Shown here: positions 44,166-53,949 of the stretch, piece after piece
How positions within the stretch are numbered: the first letter of the stretch is position 1
Layout of the letters: each line of letters opens with the position of its first letter
DNA from: an uncultured Collinsella sp.
Lineage (GTDB): Bacteria > Actinomycetota > Coriobacteriia > Coriobacteriales > Coriobacteriaceae
Direction of reading: 5' to 3'
Assembly: GCA_900541745.1 (NCBI GenBank)
Contig: UQLA01000005.1
Location: 1 to 64,000, forward strand
DNA length: 64,000 bases
The notes under the pieces: model-generated
The model's input: the letters and a program-made list of their open reading frames with translations, nothing else
What the model was told of the DNA's origin: nothing
The model's database searches: none
Position numbers and translations under genes: made by a program

Positions 44166-45972
44166 AACCCTCATGGGCAGCATCCGCGACTATATGAAAG
44201 TCGCTGTTGCCACGCCATTGCTCGTGCTTGGCGAGGTGCTCTGCGAGATGCTGATTCCATTTATCACCGCCAACCTGATCGACGCCATCAAAGACGGTGC
44301 CACCGTAGCCGAGATGCTTCCCACCGCGGGCTTTTTGGTGCTCATCGCGCTGACGTCGCTTGCTTTTGGCGCCGCTGCCGGCGTCACCTGCAGCCATGCG
44401 AGTTGCGGCTTCGCCAAGAACCTGCGTCACGACCTGTTCTACAAGATCCAGACGTTCAGCTTTGCCAACATCGATGAGTTCTCGAGCTCTTCACTCGTCA
44501 CGCGCCTGACCACCGACATCAACAACGTGCAGCAGGCCTTTATGATGATCATCCGTATCGCCGTGCGCGCACCGCTGGTATTGATCTTCGCCTTTACCAT
44601 GGCGTTTATCATGGGCGGCAGCGTTGCCATGGTCTACCTGGTCATCATTCCGCTGCTGGGCTTTGGACTGTTCTTTATCATCTTTAAGGTGCGCCCCATC
44701 TTCTCGCGCGTGTTCCACAAGTACGACGCCCTTAACGAGTCCGTCGAGGAAAACGTCACCGGCATGCGCGTGGTCAAGAGCTATGTGCGCGAAGACTTTG
44801 AGAAGGAAAAGTTCGCGACCGCTGCACGAGACGTCCAGATGGACTTCACCCGCGCCGAGAAGCTGCTCGCCTTTAACAACCCCATGATGAACATCTGCGT
44901 CAACGGCGCGTTTGTCGTCATCATCTACCTGGGCTCCAAGCTCATCATCACGAGCCAGGGCACGCTGTTCGACGTGGGCCAGCTCTCCTCGATCTTTACC
45001 TATGGCTTCCAGATCCTTATGAGCCTGATGCAGCTGTCGATGATCTTTGTCATGGTGACCATGGCCGACGAATCGGCGCACCGCATTACCGAGGTGCTGG
45101 CCGCCGAGCCCACGATCGCCGATCCCGCCGAGCCCGTGCTCGAGGTTGCCGACGGTTCCATCGACTTTGACCATGTGAGCTTTAAGTATTCCGCGCATGC
45201 GAAGCGCCAGGCGCTCGACGATATTGACCTGCACATTAAGAGCGGCGAGACCATCGGCATCATCGGCGGCACCGGCTCGGCCAAGTCCACGCTCGTAAAC
45301 CTCATCGCCCGCCTGTACGACGCCACCGAGGGCACCGTGCGCGTGGGCGGCATGGACGTGCGCGACTACGACTTGGACGCCCTGCGCCACCAAGTGGCCA
45401 TGGTGTTGCAGAAAAACGTGCTGTTTAGCGGCACCATCGCCGAGAATCTGCGTTGGGGCGACCCGAACGCCACCGACGAAGAGGTCCGCGAGGCCGCGCA
45501 CCTGGCCTGCGCCGACGAGTTTGTCGATGGCTTCCCCAAGGGCTATGACACCTGGATCGAACAGGGCGGCTCCAATGTCTCGGGCGGCCAGAAGCAGCGC
45601 CTGTGCATTGCGCGTGCCCTGCTGCGTCGCCCCAAGATCTTGATCCTGGACGACTCCACCAGCGCCGTCGACACCAAGACCGACGCCAAGATTCGCGCAG
45701 GGCTGGCAAGTTATCTGCCCAACACGACCAAGCTCATCATCGCCCAGCGCATCAGCTCCGTGCAGGATGCAGACCGCATCATCGTCATGGAGGGCGGCCG
45801 TATCGCGCAGATCGGCAACCATGACGAGCTGCTCAAGACGAGCGAGATCTACCGCGAGACCTTCACCTCGCAAAACAAGATGTCTGCCGAGGGCGAAGGA
45901 GCCGTCGAGGCCGACACCGAGGCATCCGTAACGCAAGCTCAGACCCAGGAAGGAGGCGAGGCACATGAGTAA
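44158..45972 (+). CDS. Heterodimeric ABC exporter, subunit with degenerate ATP site
   Basis: 604 residues: six-helix exporter membrane domain and ATPase domain. Walker A reads GGTGSAKST (Ala for the usual Gly before Lys), signature VSGGQKQR, and Walker B ends LILDDSTSAVD, with Asp where the catalytic Glu should be. This is the typical non-catalytic partner of heterodimers such as TM287/288 or BmrCD. Its end overlaps the next gene by 8 bases. Likely exports drugs, lipids or peptides. Confidence 0.93.
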   Translation: MIKTLMGSIRDYMKVAVATPLLVLGEVLCEMLIPFITANLIDAIKDGATVAEMLPTAGFLVLIALTSLAFGAAAGVTCSHASCGFAKNLRHDLFYKIQTFSFANIDEFSSSSLVTRLTTDINNVQQAFMMIIRIAVRAPLVLIFAFTMAFIMGGSVAMVYLVIIPLLGFGLFFIIFKVRPIFSRVFHKYDALNESVEENVTGMRVVKSYVREDFEKEKFATAARDVQMDFTRAEKLLAFNNPMMNICVNGAFVVIIYLGSKLIITSQGTLFDVGQLSSIFTYGFQILMSLMQLSMIFVMVTMADESAHRITEVLAAEPTIADPAEPVLEVADGSIDFDHVSFKYSAHAKRQALDDIDLHIKSGETIGIIGGTGSAKSTLVNLIARLYDATEGTVRVGGMDVRDYDLDALRHQVAMVLQKNVLFSGTIAENLRWGDPNATDEEVREAAHLACADEFVDGFPKGYDTWIEQGGSNVSGGQKQRLCIARALLRRPKILILDDSTSAVDTKTDAKIRAGLASYLPNTTKLIIAQRISSVQDADRIIVMEGGRIAQIGNHDELLKTSEIYRETFTSQNKMSAEGEGAVEADTEASVTQAQTQEGGEAHE

Positions 45973-47884
45973 GGCAACGACCGCCGAGCGCGCGCTCAAC
46001 CGCAAGGGCGGCACCATGTCGCGCCTCATCAAGACGCTCTTTGGCTTCTACCCCGTGCTTTTGCCCCTCGTCGTCGTCGGCGTGGTGCTCTGCGCCATCA
46101 TCAACTCCATCGGCGCGACCTTCCTTCAGAGCGCCCTGCAGATTATTAGCGAATCGTGGCAGTCGGGCGATTGGGAAGCCGCACAGCCCAAGATCGCACA
46201 GCTCGTGACCACCCTCGCCTGCATCTACGGCGTCGGCATCCTGTCCTCGCTGTTCTGGAACCGCGCCATGGCCATCGTCACGCAGGGCTCGCTCGAGAAG
46301 CTGCGCGAGAAGATGTTCAACCGCATGCAGGACCTGCCGATTCGCTACTTCGACACGCACCAGCGCGGCGACATCATGAGCCACTACACCAACGACATCG
46401 ACACGCTGCGCCAGATGATCAGCCAGTCGCTGCCCAACCTGCTCATGACGACCATCGTCATCGTCACGGTGTTCTTTATCATGCTGTACTACAGCGTGTG
46501 GATGTGCCTGGTCATTGTGGCCGGCGTCGCCTTTATGACCTTTATGACCAAGCTGCTCGGCTCCAACTCCGCGCGCTTCTTTATTGCGCAGCAGACCGAG
46601 CTCGGCGTGGTCGAGGGCCATATCGAGGAAGTCATGAACGGCCAGAAGGTCGTCAAGGCATTCTGCCACGAGTCTGCCGCCGAGGCCGATTTTGACGAGC
46701 GCAACGAAAAGCTCTTCGAGGTCTCGCAGAAGGCCAACATGTACGCCAACATCCTCATGCCTATCCTTATGAACCTGGGCAACCTGCTCTACGTGCTGGT
46801 GGCCCTTGCCGGCGGCATTTTCCTGGCGCTGGGCGTGCCCAACCTGAGCATCTCGGGCATGACGCTGTCCATCGCCGTCGTAGTGCCGTTCCTCAACATG
46901 ACCAAGCAATTCTGCGGACAGATCGGTCAGATCTCGCAGCAGATCAACGCCGTGGTCATGGGCCTCGCCGGCGCCGACCGCATCTTTGAGCTCATCGACG
47001 AGAAGCCCGAAGCCGACGAAGGCTATGTGACGCTCGTCAACGCTCAGGTGAACCCCGACACCTGGCAGCTCGAGGAGGCCGACCACCACACCGGCATGTG
47101 GGCGTGGAAGCATCCGCACCGCGCAACCGGCGAGATCGAGTACGTACCGCTGCGCGGCGACCTGGTCATGGACAACGTCGACTTTGGCTACACGCCCGAC
47201 CACGAGGTGCTGCACGGCGTGTCCGTGTTTGCCAAGCCGGGCCAGAAGGTCGCGTTTGTCGGCGCCACCGGTGCCGGTAAGACGACTATCACCAACCTCA
47301 TCAACCGCTTCTATGACATCGCCGACGGCAAGATTCGCTACGACGGCATCAACGTCAACAAGATCCGCAAGGCCGATCTGCGCCGCTCGCTGGGCGTCGT
47401 GCTGCAGGACGTGAACCTGTTCACCGGTACCGTGATGGATAACATCCGCTACGGCAACCTGGACGCTACCGACGAGGAGTGCATCGCAGCGGCCAAGCTC
47501 GCCGGCGCGGACGACTTTATCACCCGCCTGCCCGACGGCTACGACACCATGCTCACCGGCAACGGCGCGCAGCTGTCGCAAGGCCAGCGCCAGCTGATCT
47601 CGATTGCGCGCGCCGCCGTCGCCGATCCGCCGGCCATGATTCTGGACGAGGCCACGAGCTCCATCGACACCCGCACCGAGGCTATCGTGCAAGCCGGTAT
47701 GGACAAGCTCATGGAAGGCCGCACGACGTTTGTCATCGCGCACCGCCTGTCCACCGTGCGTAACTCCGACGCGATCATCTGCCTGGACCACGGCCGCATC
47801 ATCGAGCGCGGCAACCACGACGAGCTGATCGCCAAGCGCGGGTATTACTACCAGCTCTATACCGGAGCGTTTGAGCTGGAGTAG
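45965..47884 (+). CDS. Heterodimeric ABC exporter, catalytic subunit
   Basis: 639 residues. Exporter membrane domain, then Walker A GATGAGKTT, signature LSQGQRQL (variant), Walker B MILDEATSSID with the catalytic Glu, and switch VIAHRLST. An extra 30-35 residue segment (about residues 355-395, QLEEADHHTGMWAWKHPHR) lies between the two domains. Pairs with the preceding subunit. A divergent copy of the terminator-like repeat and a true terminator follow. Confidence 0.93.
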   Translation: MSKATTAERALNRKGGTMSRLIKTLFGFYPVLLPLVVVGVVLCAIINSIGATFLQSALQIISESWQSGDWEAAQPKIAQLVTTLACIYGVGILSSLFWNRAMAIVTQGSLEKLREKMFNRMQDLPIRYFDTHQRGDIMSHYTNDIDTLRQMISQSLPNLLMTTIVIVTVFFIMLYYSVWMCLVIVAGVAFMTFMTKLLGSNSARFFIAQQTELGVVEGHIEEVMNGQKVVKAFCHESAAEADFDERNEKLFEVSQKANMYANILMPILMNLGNLLYVLVALAGGIFLALGVPNLSISGMTLSIAVVVPFLNMTKQFCGQIGQISQQINAVVMGLAGADRIFELIDEKPEADEGYVTLVNAQVNPDTWQLEEADHHTGMWAWKHPHRATGEIEYVPLRGDLVMDNVDFGYTPDHEVLHGVSVFAKPGQKVAFVGATGAGKTTITNLINRFYDIADGKIRYDGINVNKIRKADLRRSLGVVLQDVNLFTGTVMDNIRYGNLDATDEECIAAAKLAGADDFITRLPDGYDTMLTGNGAQLSQGQRQLISIARAAVADPPAMILDEATSSIDTRTEAIVQAGMDKLMEGRTTFVIAHRLSTVRNSDAIICLDHGRIIERGNHDELIAKRGYYYQLYTGAFELE

Positions 47885-47899
47885 TTCGGCCCGCCGAGA

Positions 47900-47985
47900 C
47901 GGCCGATTTGCCGCTCATTCGTCGGGCATGACCCTAAGGTCAATGCCCTCCTCTTTCGGGGCAAATCGACTCATCTCAGCGACCC
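47900..47985 (+). repeat. Terminator-like repeat element, divergent copy 4
   Basis: GATTTGCC ... GGCAAATC outer arms and GGGCATGACC/GGTCAATGCCC inner hairpin (47924-47948), the same core as in copies 1-3 read on their minus strand. It follows a plus-strand gene, so its orientation relative to transcription is conserved. Confidence 0.55.
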
Positions 47986-48009
47986 AAACACAATGCGCCG
48001 CAACGAATA

Positions 48010-48046
48010 AAGCCTCCGCAGCCACACGGGCTGCGGAGGCTTTTCT
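48010..48046. terminator. Bidirectional terminator between convergent genes
   Basis: GCCTCCGCAGCC and GGCTGCGGAGGC form a 12-base stem with A-rich and T-rich flanks on both sides, serving the exporter operon and the convergent GGDEF gene. Confidence 0.85.
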
Positions 48047-48064
48047 ATACCCTCTGTTACAGGC

Positions 48065-49213
48065 TTACCGCTCCTCGCGTTGCGGCCCAGCTGCCTCGGC
48101 TGTCTTTACGCGGTTCTTGTCGATGTACATGTTTTTGTCGGCTTGGGAAAAGAGCTCGCGCATCGTAGGCGGTTCATCAAAATCACTGGAAAGCGCATAG
48201 CCCACCGCATAGCTAATAGGCATGTCGGGATGAGTCTCGGAATACTCGTTCACGTTCGCACGGACCCGAGCGAGACAGGACTCCACGGCAGCTCGATCGG
48301 CATCCCGCAGCACCGCGATAAACTCATCGCCGCCGTCGCGGCCCACAAAGCAGGTCTCCGACGCCACGCGCCCCAGCTGCTGGGCAAAAGAACGGATGTA
48401 TTCGTCGCCCTTCTCGTGTCCAAAGGTGTTATTGACCGTATGCAGATTGTTAAGATCGAAGACACACAGCGCAACGGGCGCTTCAGCGGAAACGGGACGC
48501 TCCTGCCCCAAGATCTCCTCGCACTTGTTCTTATTGGGCAGTCCTGTGGCTTCGTCGAGATAGACTTTGTTCTGCAGCTCGCGATTGAGCGCGGCAGTTC
48601 GCACCGCGCGAACAAGTTCGACCGCAAAGGTCGCCACCAAGCCCACGATGTCGATGATCACCAAGCCCTCGAGATAGTTGAGCGCCGACGCCTTCTCCTG
48701 AGAGTAGTCCTCTGCGAGTCGCGTAGCATCGTCGCAAATGCCAAAGAACTCCTCGCTCATAGAGATGATGTCGGTGTTCTCATAGCCGACTTCGCGCACG
48801 CGGATGATCTCGGTGCAAAGCTCATCAAAATAATTTGCAAGCTCGGTCATCTTTGCCTGATACTCATCGTCGTCGAGGCGGACGAGGTTGAGGTCGTCAC
48901 TTCCGTAACGCAAACCGTTGATGTATGAATCCACGGCTTTGAGCAGGTCATCTTGAGGCTGGCCCGCGTCCTCGAGCTTAACGATTCGCTGCGTGGTACC
49001 GCGCACCAGACCGGCGTAATTGACCACGCGCGCCGTGCCCTGGATATCGGAGACGAGCAGCATAACGTTGATGAAGAAGAAGATGAGAACTGCCGTGAGC
49101 ACCATCATGAGCAGGCGCACCGCCTGGCTGGCCTTCTTGGCGACAGAAGTATTCAAAAGTTCAATCCCCCAAATGGCAAAAGAATAGGTGGCGCATAGCG
49201 TCTTGTAAATCAT
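48065..49213 (-). CDS. Membrane GGDEF-domain protein (putative diguanylate cyclase)
   Basis: 382 residues. Membrane helix near residues 30-55, an outer sensor region of about 140 residues, a second helix near 185-205, then a GGDEF domain with DEATGLPNKNKCEE and the active loop GRDGGDEF. It may make cyclic di-GMP, or may serve as a receptor if cyclase partners are absent. No inhibitory RxxD site is obvious. The ATG at 49213 has a weak ribosome binding site; a TTG near 49158 behind GGGGG is an alternative. Confidence 0.85.
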   Translation of the reverse strand: MIYKTLCATYSFAIWGIELLNTSVAKKASQAVRLLMMVLTAVLIFFFINVMLLVSDIQGTARVVNYAGLVRGTTQRIVKLEDAGQPQDDLLKAVDSYINGLRYGSDDLNLVRLDDDEYQAKMTELANYFDELCTEIIRVREVGYENTDIISMSEEFFGICDDATRLAEDYSQEKASALNYLEGLVIIDIVGLVATFAVELVRAVRTAALNRELQNKVYLDEATGLPNKNKCEEILGQERPVSAEAPVALCVFDLNNLHTVNNTFGHEKGDEYIRSFAQQLGRVASETCFVGRDGGDEFIAVLRDADRAAVESCLARVRANVNEYSETHPDMPISYAVGYALSSDFDEPPTMRELFSQADKNMYIDKNRVKTAEAAGPQREER

Positions 49214-49275
49214 GCGGGGTCAACTCTACCAGATGATTTTTTAGGACGGGGATTAAAGAATCATCGACACGATAG

Positions 49276-50154
49276 CTATTTGAGAAGCTGAGCCATGGCG
49301 TTGACGAATTTTTGTACTTGGAGGGTGGGCTCGAGCGGGTAGTGCAGAAAGACCGGTACCTCGCGGCCGCACAGGAACGGTACGCCCACAAAGGCCGGGT
49401 GCACCCCCGACCATGCGCCGCAGGTGAGCACCGCGTCGCCCTTTTCCTCCGCCTCGTTAAAGAGCGCAAAGTCAAAGCTGTCCACGTCGATCACGTCCAC
49501 GCCACCGTCGGCCAACAGGTCGATACGCAGACTGTCCATGGCATCGTTGCCGTGACGCAGCACGCGCAGGCGCATGCCCTCCAAGTCGGCAACCGTGATG
49601 CGATTCTTGCGCGCCAGCGGGCTCGTGCGCGGCAGGTCGATATAAAACGGCACGTTGACAATGCGGAGCTTTTGACAGGTGTCACCCCAGCGCGGTGTCG
49701 AAAAACTCGACTGCACCACATCCACCTCGCGACCAAGGCTGCGCATGACGGATTCGCGCTCGTCATAGAGGTCGCTTACCGGCACGATCTCAAATCGTAG
49801 CGACGGTTCCAGATCGTGCACGCCCGTCCACATCGAAAGCGTCTGGCGCCCCGGGCACATCATCGACACGCCCAGGCGTACGGCACCGCCATCGCCCGCC
49901 GCGCGTCGGGCGCGGCGCAACGCGTCCTCGGACTGCCGCATGATTGAGCGCGCGTCATCCACCAGCAGAGCGCCCGCCGGCGTCACCTTGACGCCCGAGT
50001 GCGAGCGCTCGAACAGCGTGATGCCGAACTCGGCCTCGAAGCCCGACACCTGCTTGACGAGCGCCGGAGTCGACACACGCAATTTTGCCGCCGCACGCGA
50101 GAAGCTTCCCAGCTCCGCGGCGGCCGATATGGCCTCGAGTCGTCGATCGTACAC
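49276..50154 (-). CDS. LysR-family transcriptional regulator
   Basis: About 292 residues. N-terminal helix-turn-helix (LGSFSRAAAKLRVSTPALVKQV, FERSHSGVKVTPAG) and a C-terminal ligand-binding region. The start is placed at GTG 50154 because GGGAG lies 6 bases upstream; the frame runs back to 50187. Divergent from the dehydrogenase-transporter-oxidoreductase set, which it probably controls in response to a pathway sugar acid or similar compound. Confidence 0.87.
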   Translation of the reverse strand: MYDRRLEAISAAAELGSFSRAAAKLRVSTPALVKQVSGFEAEFGITLFERSHSGVKVTPAGALLVDDARSIMRQSEDALRRARRAAGDGGAVRLGVSMMCPGRQTLSMWTGVHDLEPSLRFEIVPVSDLYDERESVMRSLGREVDVVQSSFSTPRWGDTCQKLRIVNVPFYIDLPRTSPLARKNRITVADLEGMRLRVLRHGNDAMDSLRIDLLADGGVDVIDVDSFDFALFNEAEEKGDAVLTCGAWSGVHPAFVGVPFLCGREVPVFLHYPLEPTLQVQKFVNAMAQLLK

Positions 50155-50387
50155 GTCAATCTCCCGTTTTCGCGCCTGTGAGCGCATGGCGCCACAGGGG
50201 GTTGTTTTCGCAGGTCACGCGCTCAATTGAGAATAAACTGCATCGCACAGTGTAAACCTACGGTTAACACCATTCTAACAAATATGCAATTCATCTGCGC
50301 AAATGCAAAGCATACGATAACCAGCGAAAACCACGTGGGTCGGTTAATGGGAGCGACCCACCGGGAGGCACAAGAAGGGAAGTTCCT

Positions 50388-51269
50388 ATGAGCAATTGGC
50401 TTAAGCTCGAGGGCGATGTCTGCGCCGTGACTGGCGCGCTCGGCGGTATGGGCGTCGAGATTTGCCGCGAGTTCGCCCGCAACGGCGCCAACGTCGTCCT
50501 GCTCGATCTAGACGAGGAAAAGGTCAAGGCCGCAGCCGCCGACCTCGCTGCCGAGTTTGGCATCCACGCCGAGGGCTACAAGATGAACGCTACCGACGAG
50601 ACCGAGGTTCAGGCCGCCGTCGATGCCACCATCGCCGACTTCGGTCGCGTCGACGTCCTCGTCAACACCGCCGGCATCCTGCGCTTCGCCGCCATGGAGG
50701 ACCTGCCGCTGAGCGATTGGGAGCAGGTGCTCAACGTCAACCTCACCGGCTACTTCATCACCTCGCAGCGCTTTGGTCGCGAGATGATCAAGGCCGGCCA
50801 GGGCCGCCTGGTGCACATCTCGACCGTCGCCAGCCACTCCCCCGAGACGTTCTCGGGCGTGTACAGCTCCACCAAGGCCGGCGTCAACATGATGTCCAAG
50901 ATGCTCGCCGCCGAGTGGGGCCCCTACGGCGTCCGCTCCAACTGCGTCGAGCCTTGCTTCGTTAAGACCCCGATGTCGGCAAGCTTTTACGCCGACCCCG
51001 AGGTCGAGAAGAGCCGCAGCCGTCTGATCGCCACGCGCCGCATCGGCGAGGTCAGCGATATCGCCAACGCCGTCATGTTCCTGGCGTCCAAGCGCTCGGA
51101 CTTTACCACCGGCGACGCCATCAAGGTCGATGGCGGCTTCTCCAACATGATGGGCGACCTCACCGCCAAGCCCGGCGGCCGTCGCGCCTATGCCGACAAC
51201 TACCTTAAGAACAAGGGTGTCGAGCTCTGGTCCGATGAGTCCGGCGTCGCCAAGCCGACTGACCAGTAA
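50388..51269 (+). CDS. SDR-family oxidoreductase
   Basis: Short-chain dehydrogenase, 293 residues. Cofactor loop TGALGGMGVE, NTAG, catalytic Ser in HISTVASHS and the YSSTK pair are present; an acidic residue after the second strand (LLDLDEEK) favours NAD. A C-terminal extension of about 35 residues (PGGRRAYADNYL and on) exceeds the usual 250. Probably oxidises a sugar, polyol or sugar acid. First of three genes on the plus strand facing a LysR regulator. Confidence 0.9.
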   Translation: MSNWLKLEGDVCAVTGALGGMGVEICREFARNGANVVLLDLDEEKVKAAAADLAAEFGIHAEGYKMNATDETEVQAAVDATIADFGRVDVLVNTAGILRFAAMEDLPLSDWEQVLNVNLTGYFITSQRFGREMIKAGQGRLVHISTVASHSPETFSGVYSSTKAGVNMMSKMLAAEWGPYGVRSNCVEPCFVKTPMSASFYADPEVEKSRSRLIATRRIGEVSDIANAVMFLASKRSDFTTGDAIKVDGGFSNMMGDLTAKPGGRRAYADNYLKNKGVELWSDESGVAKPTDQ

Positions 51270-51335
51270 ACCAACCTGACAGGGAGGTCCCGCGGACATG
51301 CCCGTCCCTCCCCCGTATCGATTAGAAAGAGTCCA

Positions 51336-52592
51336 ATGGCTTCCACCAACTCCAACAAGGGTCGCGCCGTCGTGCTTTCCGCCGCGTGCGTCACCATGTT
51401 CTTCATCAGCTCCATCGCGCTGTATTCCGTCGTGAGCAAGAACCTGCTCGCCGTCTACCCCGAGTGGTCCAGCGCCCTTACCTGGGCCTTCCCGGTCTTT
51501 CAGACCATCATGGCCGTGACGGGCATCTTCGCCGGCCGCATCTCCGATAAGATCGGCCCGCGCAACGTCGTGATCGCCGCCGCCGTGTGCTACGGCCTGG
51601 GCTGGTTCATGTCCGGCACCGTCACCGAGCCGTGGCAGTTCTACCTGTGGTTCTCGCTTGTCGCCGCCATCGGCAACGGCCTGGGCTACAACCCGGCGCT
51701 CACCACCGGCCAAAAGTGGTTCATCGACAAGAAGGGCCTCGCCTCAGGCATCACCCTGGCCGCTTCGACCGCCGGCCCCGCCGTGCTGTCCCCGGTGCTC
51801 GCCTCGCTGCTCATCCCGAGCCTGGGCATCTTTGGAGCCCTTAAGGCGCTCGGCGTCATCTTCTTTGTGACGATTGCCGCCTCCGCCCTGTTCCTGAAGG
51901 CCCCCGAGGCCGGTTGGCTGCCCGAGGGCTTCGAGGCCCCCAAGGGCGGCGCGCATGCCGGCACCTTCGGCGACCTCACCCCGGGCGAGATGGTCAAGAC
52001 CCCGCGCTTCTGGGTCCTCATCGTCACCTTCGCCTTTGCCGCCACCGCAGGCACCCTGCTCGTGGGCAAGGTTGCCTCCATCGCCGCCGTCCAGCTCTTC
52101 GCCGACCCCACGAGCGCCGCGGCCGTCGCCCTCGGCGGTGTGGTGGTCTCCGTCAACACCTGCGCCAACCTGGTTGGCCGCCTGTCCTTTGGCCAGATCA
52201 TCGACAAACTCGGCGCCTATAAGTCGCTGCTCATCAGCCTTGTCGTCACCATCGTCGCGCTCGTCATCATGTCGATGAGCTTTACACAGAGCATGTTCTT
52301 TGTGGCGCTCGCCCTGCTCGGCTTTAGCTTTGGCGCCCTGCTCGTCATCTACCCGCCGCTCACCGGTGGCGCCTTTGGCACCAGCAACATCGGCGTCAAC
52401 TACGGCATCATGTTTTTGGGCTACGCCGCCTCCACCTGGATCAGCCAGCCCATCACCGCCGTGCTGTACCACGCCGAGGCCGGCAGCGCCGCCTACCAGC
52501 AGTCCTTCTACGGCGCCATCGTGATCGCCGCCATCGCCGTCGTGCTCACCGTCTACATGATGGTCTCCGACAGCAAGAAGAAGTCCGCCTAG
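51336..52592 (+). CDS. MFS transporter, oxalate/formate antiporter (OFA) type
   Basis: 418 residues, twelve helices. GRISDKIGPRNVV matches MFS motif A, and the layout with GNGLGYNPALTTGQKWF and RGLASG-like GLASGITLAAS fits the OFA family of organic-anion transporters. Encoded 66 bases after the dehydrogenase gene; together they suggest uptake of an organic acid or related substrate followed by oxidation. The substrate is not known. Confidence 0.87.
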   Translation: MASTNSNKGRAVVLSAACVTMFFISSIALYSVVSKNLLAVYPEWSSALTWAFPVFQTIMAVTGIFAGRISDKIGPRNVVIAAAVCYGLGWFMSGTVTEPWQFYLWFSLVAAIGNGLGYNPALTTGQKWFIDKKGLASGITLAASTAGPAVLSPVLASLLIPSLGIFGALKALGVIFFVTIAASALFLKAPEAGWLPEGFEAPKGGAHAGTFGDLTPGEMVKTPRFWVLIVTFAFAATAGTLLVGKVASIAAVQLFADPTSAAAVALGGVVVSVNTCANLVGRLSFGQIIDKLGAYKSLLISLVVTIVALVIMSMSFTQSMFFVALALLGFSFGALLVIYPPLTGGAFGTSNIGVNYGIMFLGYAASTWISQPITAVLYHAEAGSAAYQQSFYGAIVIAAIAVVLTVYMMVSDSKKKSA

Positions 52593-52600
52593 TTTTACCG

Positions 52601-52631
52601 ATGCGACAAAGGGACAGCCCCTTTGTCGCAT
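52601..52631. repeat. TTTGTCGCAT-type palindrome
   Basis: ATGCGACAAAGGG and CCCTTTGTCGCAT, 13-base perfect arms around 5 bases, in the short gap between the transporter and oxidoreductase genes. Same family as 28686 and 41893. It may attenuate expression of the last gene. Confidence 0.75.
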
Positions 52632-52660
52632 TCCACCGCCACCAGTATTAAGGAGTCGAA

Positions 52661-53701
52661 ATGTCTGAGCTCAATCCCGTCCGCATTGCCGTTATCGGCG
52701 CCGGCGCCATGGGCCGCAACCACATCCGCTTTGTCACCGAAGAGCCCGAGGCCGAGCTCGTCGCCATCGCCGACGCCTTTGAGGGCGCCCGCGCCACGGC
52801 CGAGGCCGCCGGCGTGCCGTTTTATACCGATCCCGCCCAGATGATGGACGAGGTCAAGCCCGAGGCCGTCATCATCGCCACGCCCAACGACCTACACCTG
52901 GGCGTTGCCCGCGAGGCTGTGAAGCGCAACATCGTGCCGTTGGTCGAAAAGCCGATCTCCAACGACCTGGAGGATGCCCAGGCCTTCGCCGCCGAGGCCG
53001 AGACCGCTGGCGTGCCCGTGCTCGTGGGTCAGCACCGTCGCCACAATCCCTTCGTCAACAAGGCCAAGGAGATCATCGAGTCCGGCGAGCTGGGCAAGCT
53101 CACCGTATCGAGCTTCCACTACATGATCTATAAGAATGACGAGTACTTCGACGTCGAGTGGCGCCGCAAGAAGGGTGCCGGCCCGATCCTGGTCAACCTG
53201 GTGCACGACGTCGACCTGCTCCGTTACCTGCTGGGCGAGCCCGTTGCCGTCCAGGGCATGCAGTCCAGCGCCGCCCGCGGTTTTGAGACCGAGGACTCCG
53301 CCGTGGTCAACGTCCGTTTTGCCGATGGCGCGCTTGCGAGCATGACCATCTCTGACGCCACCGCCAGCCCCTGGAACTGGGAGGCCACCGCTCGCGAGGA
53401 TCCGCAGTACCGCCCCTTCGACGCCGACGCCTACTTTATCGGCGGCACTAAGGGCGCCCTTTCGCTGCCCCGCCTGCACCAGTTCTCCTACGACGGCGCC
53501 TCCAACTGGCACAAGCCGCTGCAGATGGAGATCCCGGCCGTCGACCCGGCGCTGCCGCACAAGATGCAGCTCAAGCACTTTGTGAAGGTTGTCCGCCGTG
53601 AGGTCGAGCCCGTCGTGACCCCCGCCGACAACGTCAAGACGCTCACGCTTCTCAACGCCATCAAGGAGGCCGCCGAAACCGGCCAGCTCGTCGAGCTGTA
53701 A
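52661..53701 (+). CDS. Gfo/Idh/MocA-family oxidoreductase
   Basis: 346 residues. N-terminal Rossmann fold VIGAGAMGRNH, the EKPISND motif with the conserved lysine, and the C-terminal alpha/beta domain with GPILVNLVHDVDLLRYL. Uses NAD(P) on sugars, inositols or their acids. It lies at the end of the dehydrogenase-transporter set, supporting a catabolic pathway for a sugar-like compound. ATG behind AAGGAG. Confidence 0.91.
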   Translation: MSELNPVRIAVIGAGAMGRNHIRFVTEEPEAELVAIADAFEGARATAEAAGVPFYTDPAQMMDEVKPEAVIIATPNDLHLGVAREAVKRNIVPLVEKPISNDLEDAQAFAAEAETAGVPVLVGQHRRHNPFVNKAKEIIESGELGKLTVSSFHYMIYKNDEYFDVEWRRKKGAGPILVNLVHDVDLLRYLLGEPVAVQGMQSSAARGFETEDSAVVNVRFADGALASMTISDATASPWNWEATAREDPQYRPFDADAYFIGGTKGALSLPRLHQFSYDGASNWHKPLQMEIPAVDPALPHKMQLKHFVKVVRREVEPVVTPADNVKTLTLLNAIKEAAETGQLVEL

Positions 53702-53776
53702 TGCCTTAAGAGCGGCCGCGGCAGAAACCCCATGCCGAGCCCCTCGGTCCGCCACAAATATGCCCCTCTTCTTTGC

Positions 53777-53812
53777 CCCGCGAGCAGCCTCCTGCCCGCG
53801 GGGCTTTTTGCT
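53777..53812 (+). terminator. Intrinsic terminator after oxidoreductase
   Basis: CCCCGCG and CGCGGGG, extended by GCAG/CTGC, form a hairpin followed by CTTTTTG, 76 bases after the stop. Confidence 0.85.
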
Positions 53813-53949
53813 ACCTTGCCGACGATTTTTCTGGGGCGGGGGCTATTTTGCACCTTAGCTTGATTCGTTCGCCACGAAACAGTCTTTTGGGACGGGTGGT
53901 ATCCTTGGTAGCTCTGTGCTTCAAACGCACCTTAAACGCAAGGAGTCTC

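Noticed and set aside
53773..53949. Upstream extension of tex
   Set aside because: This stretch contains a terminator; the ATG at 53950 has AAGGAG and matches the family start.
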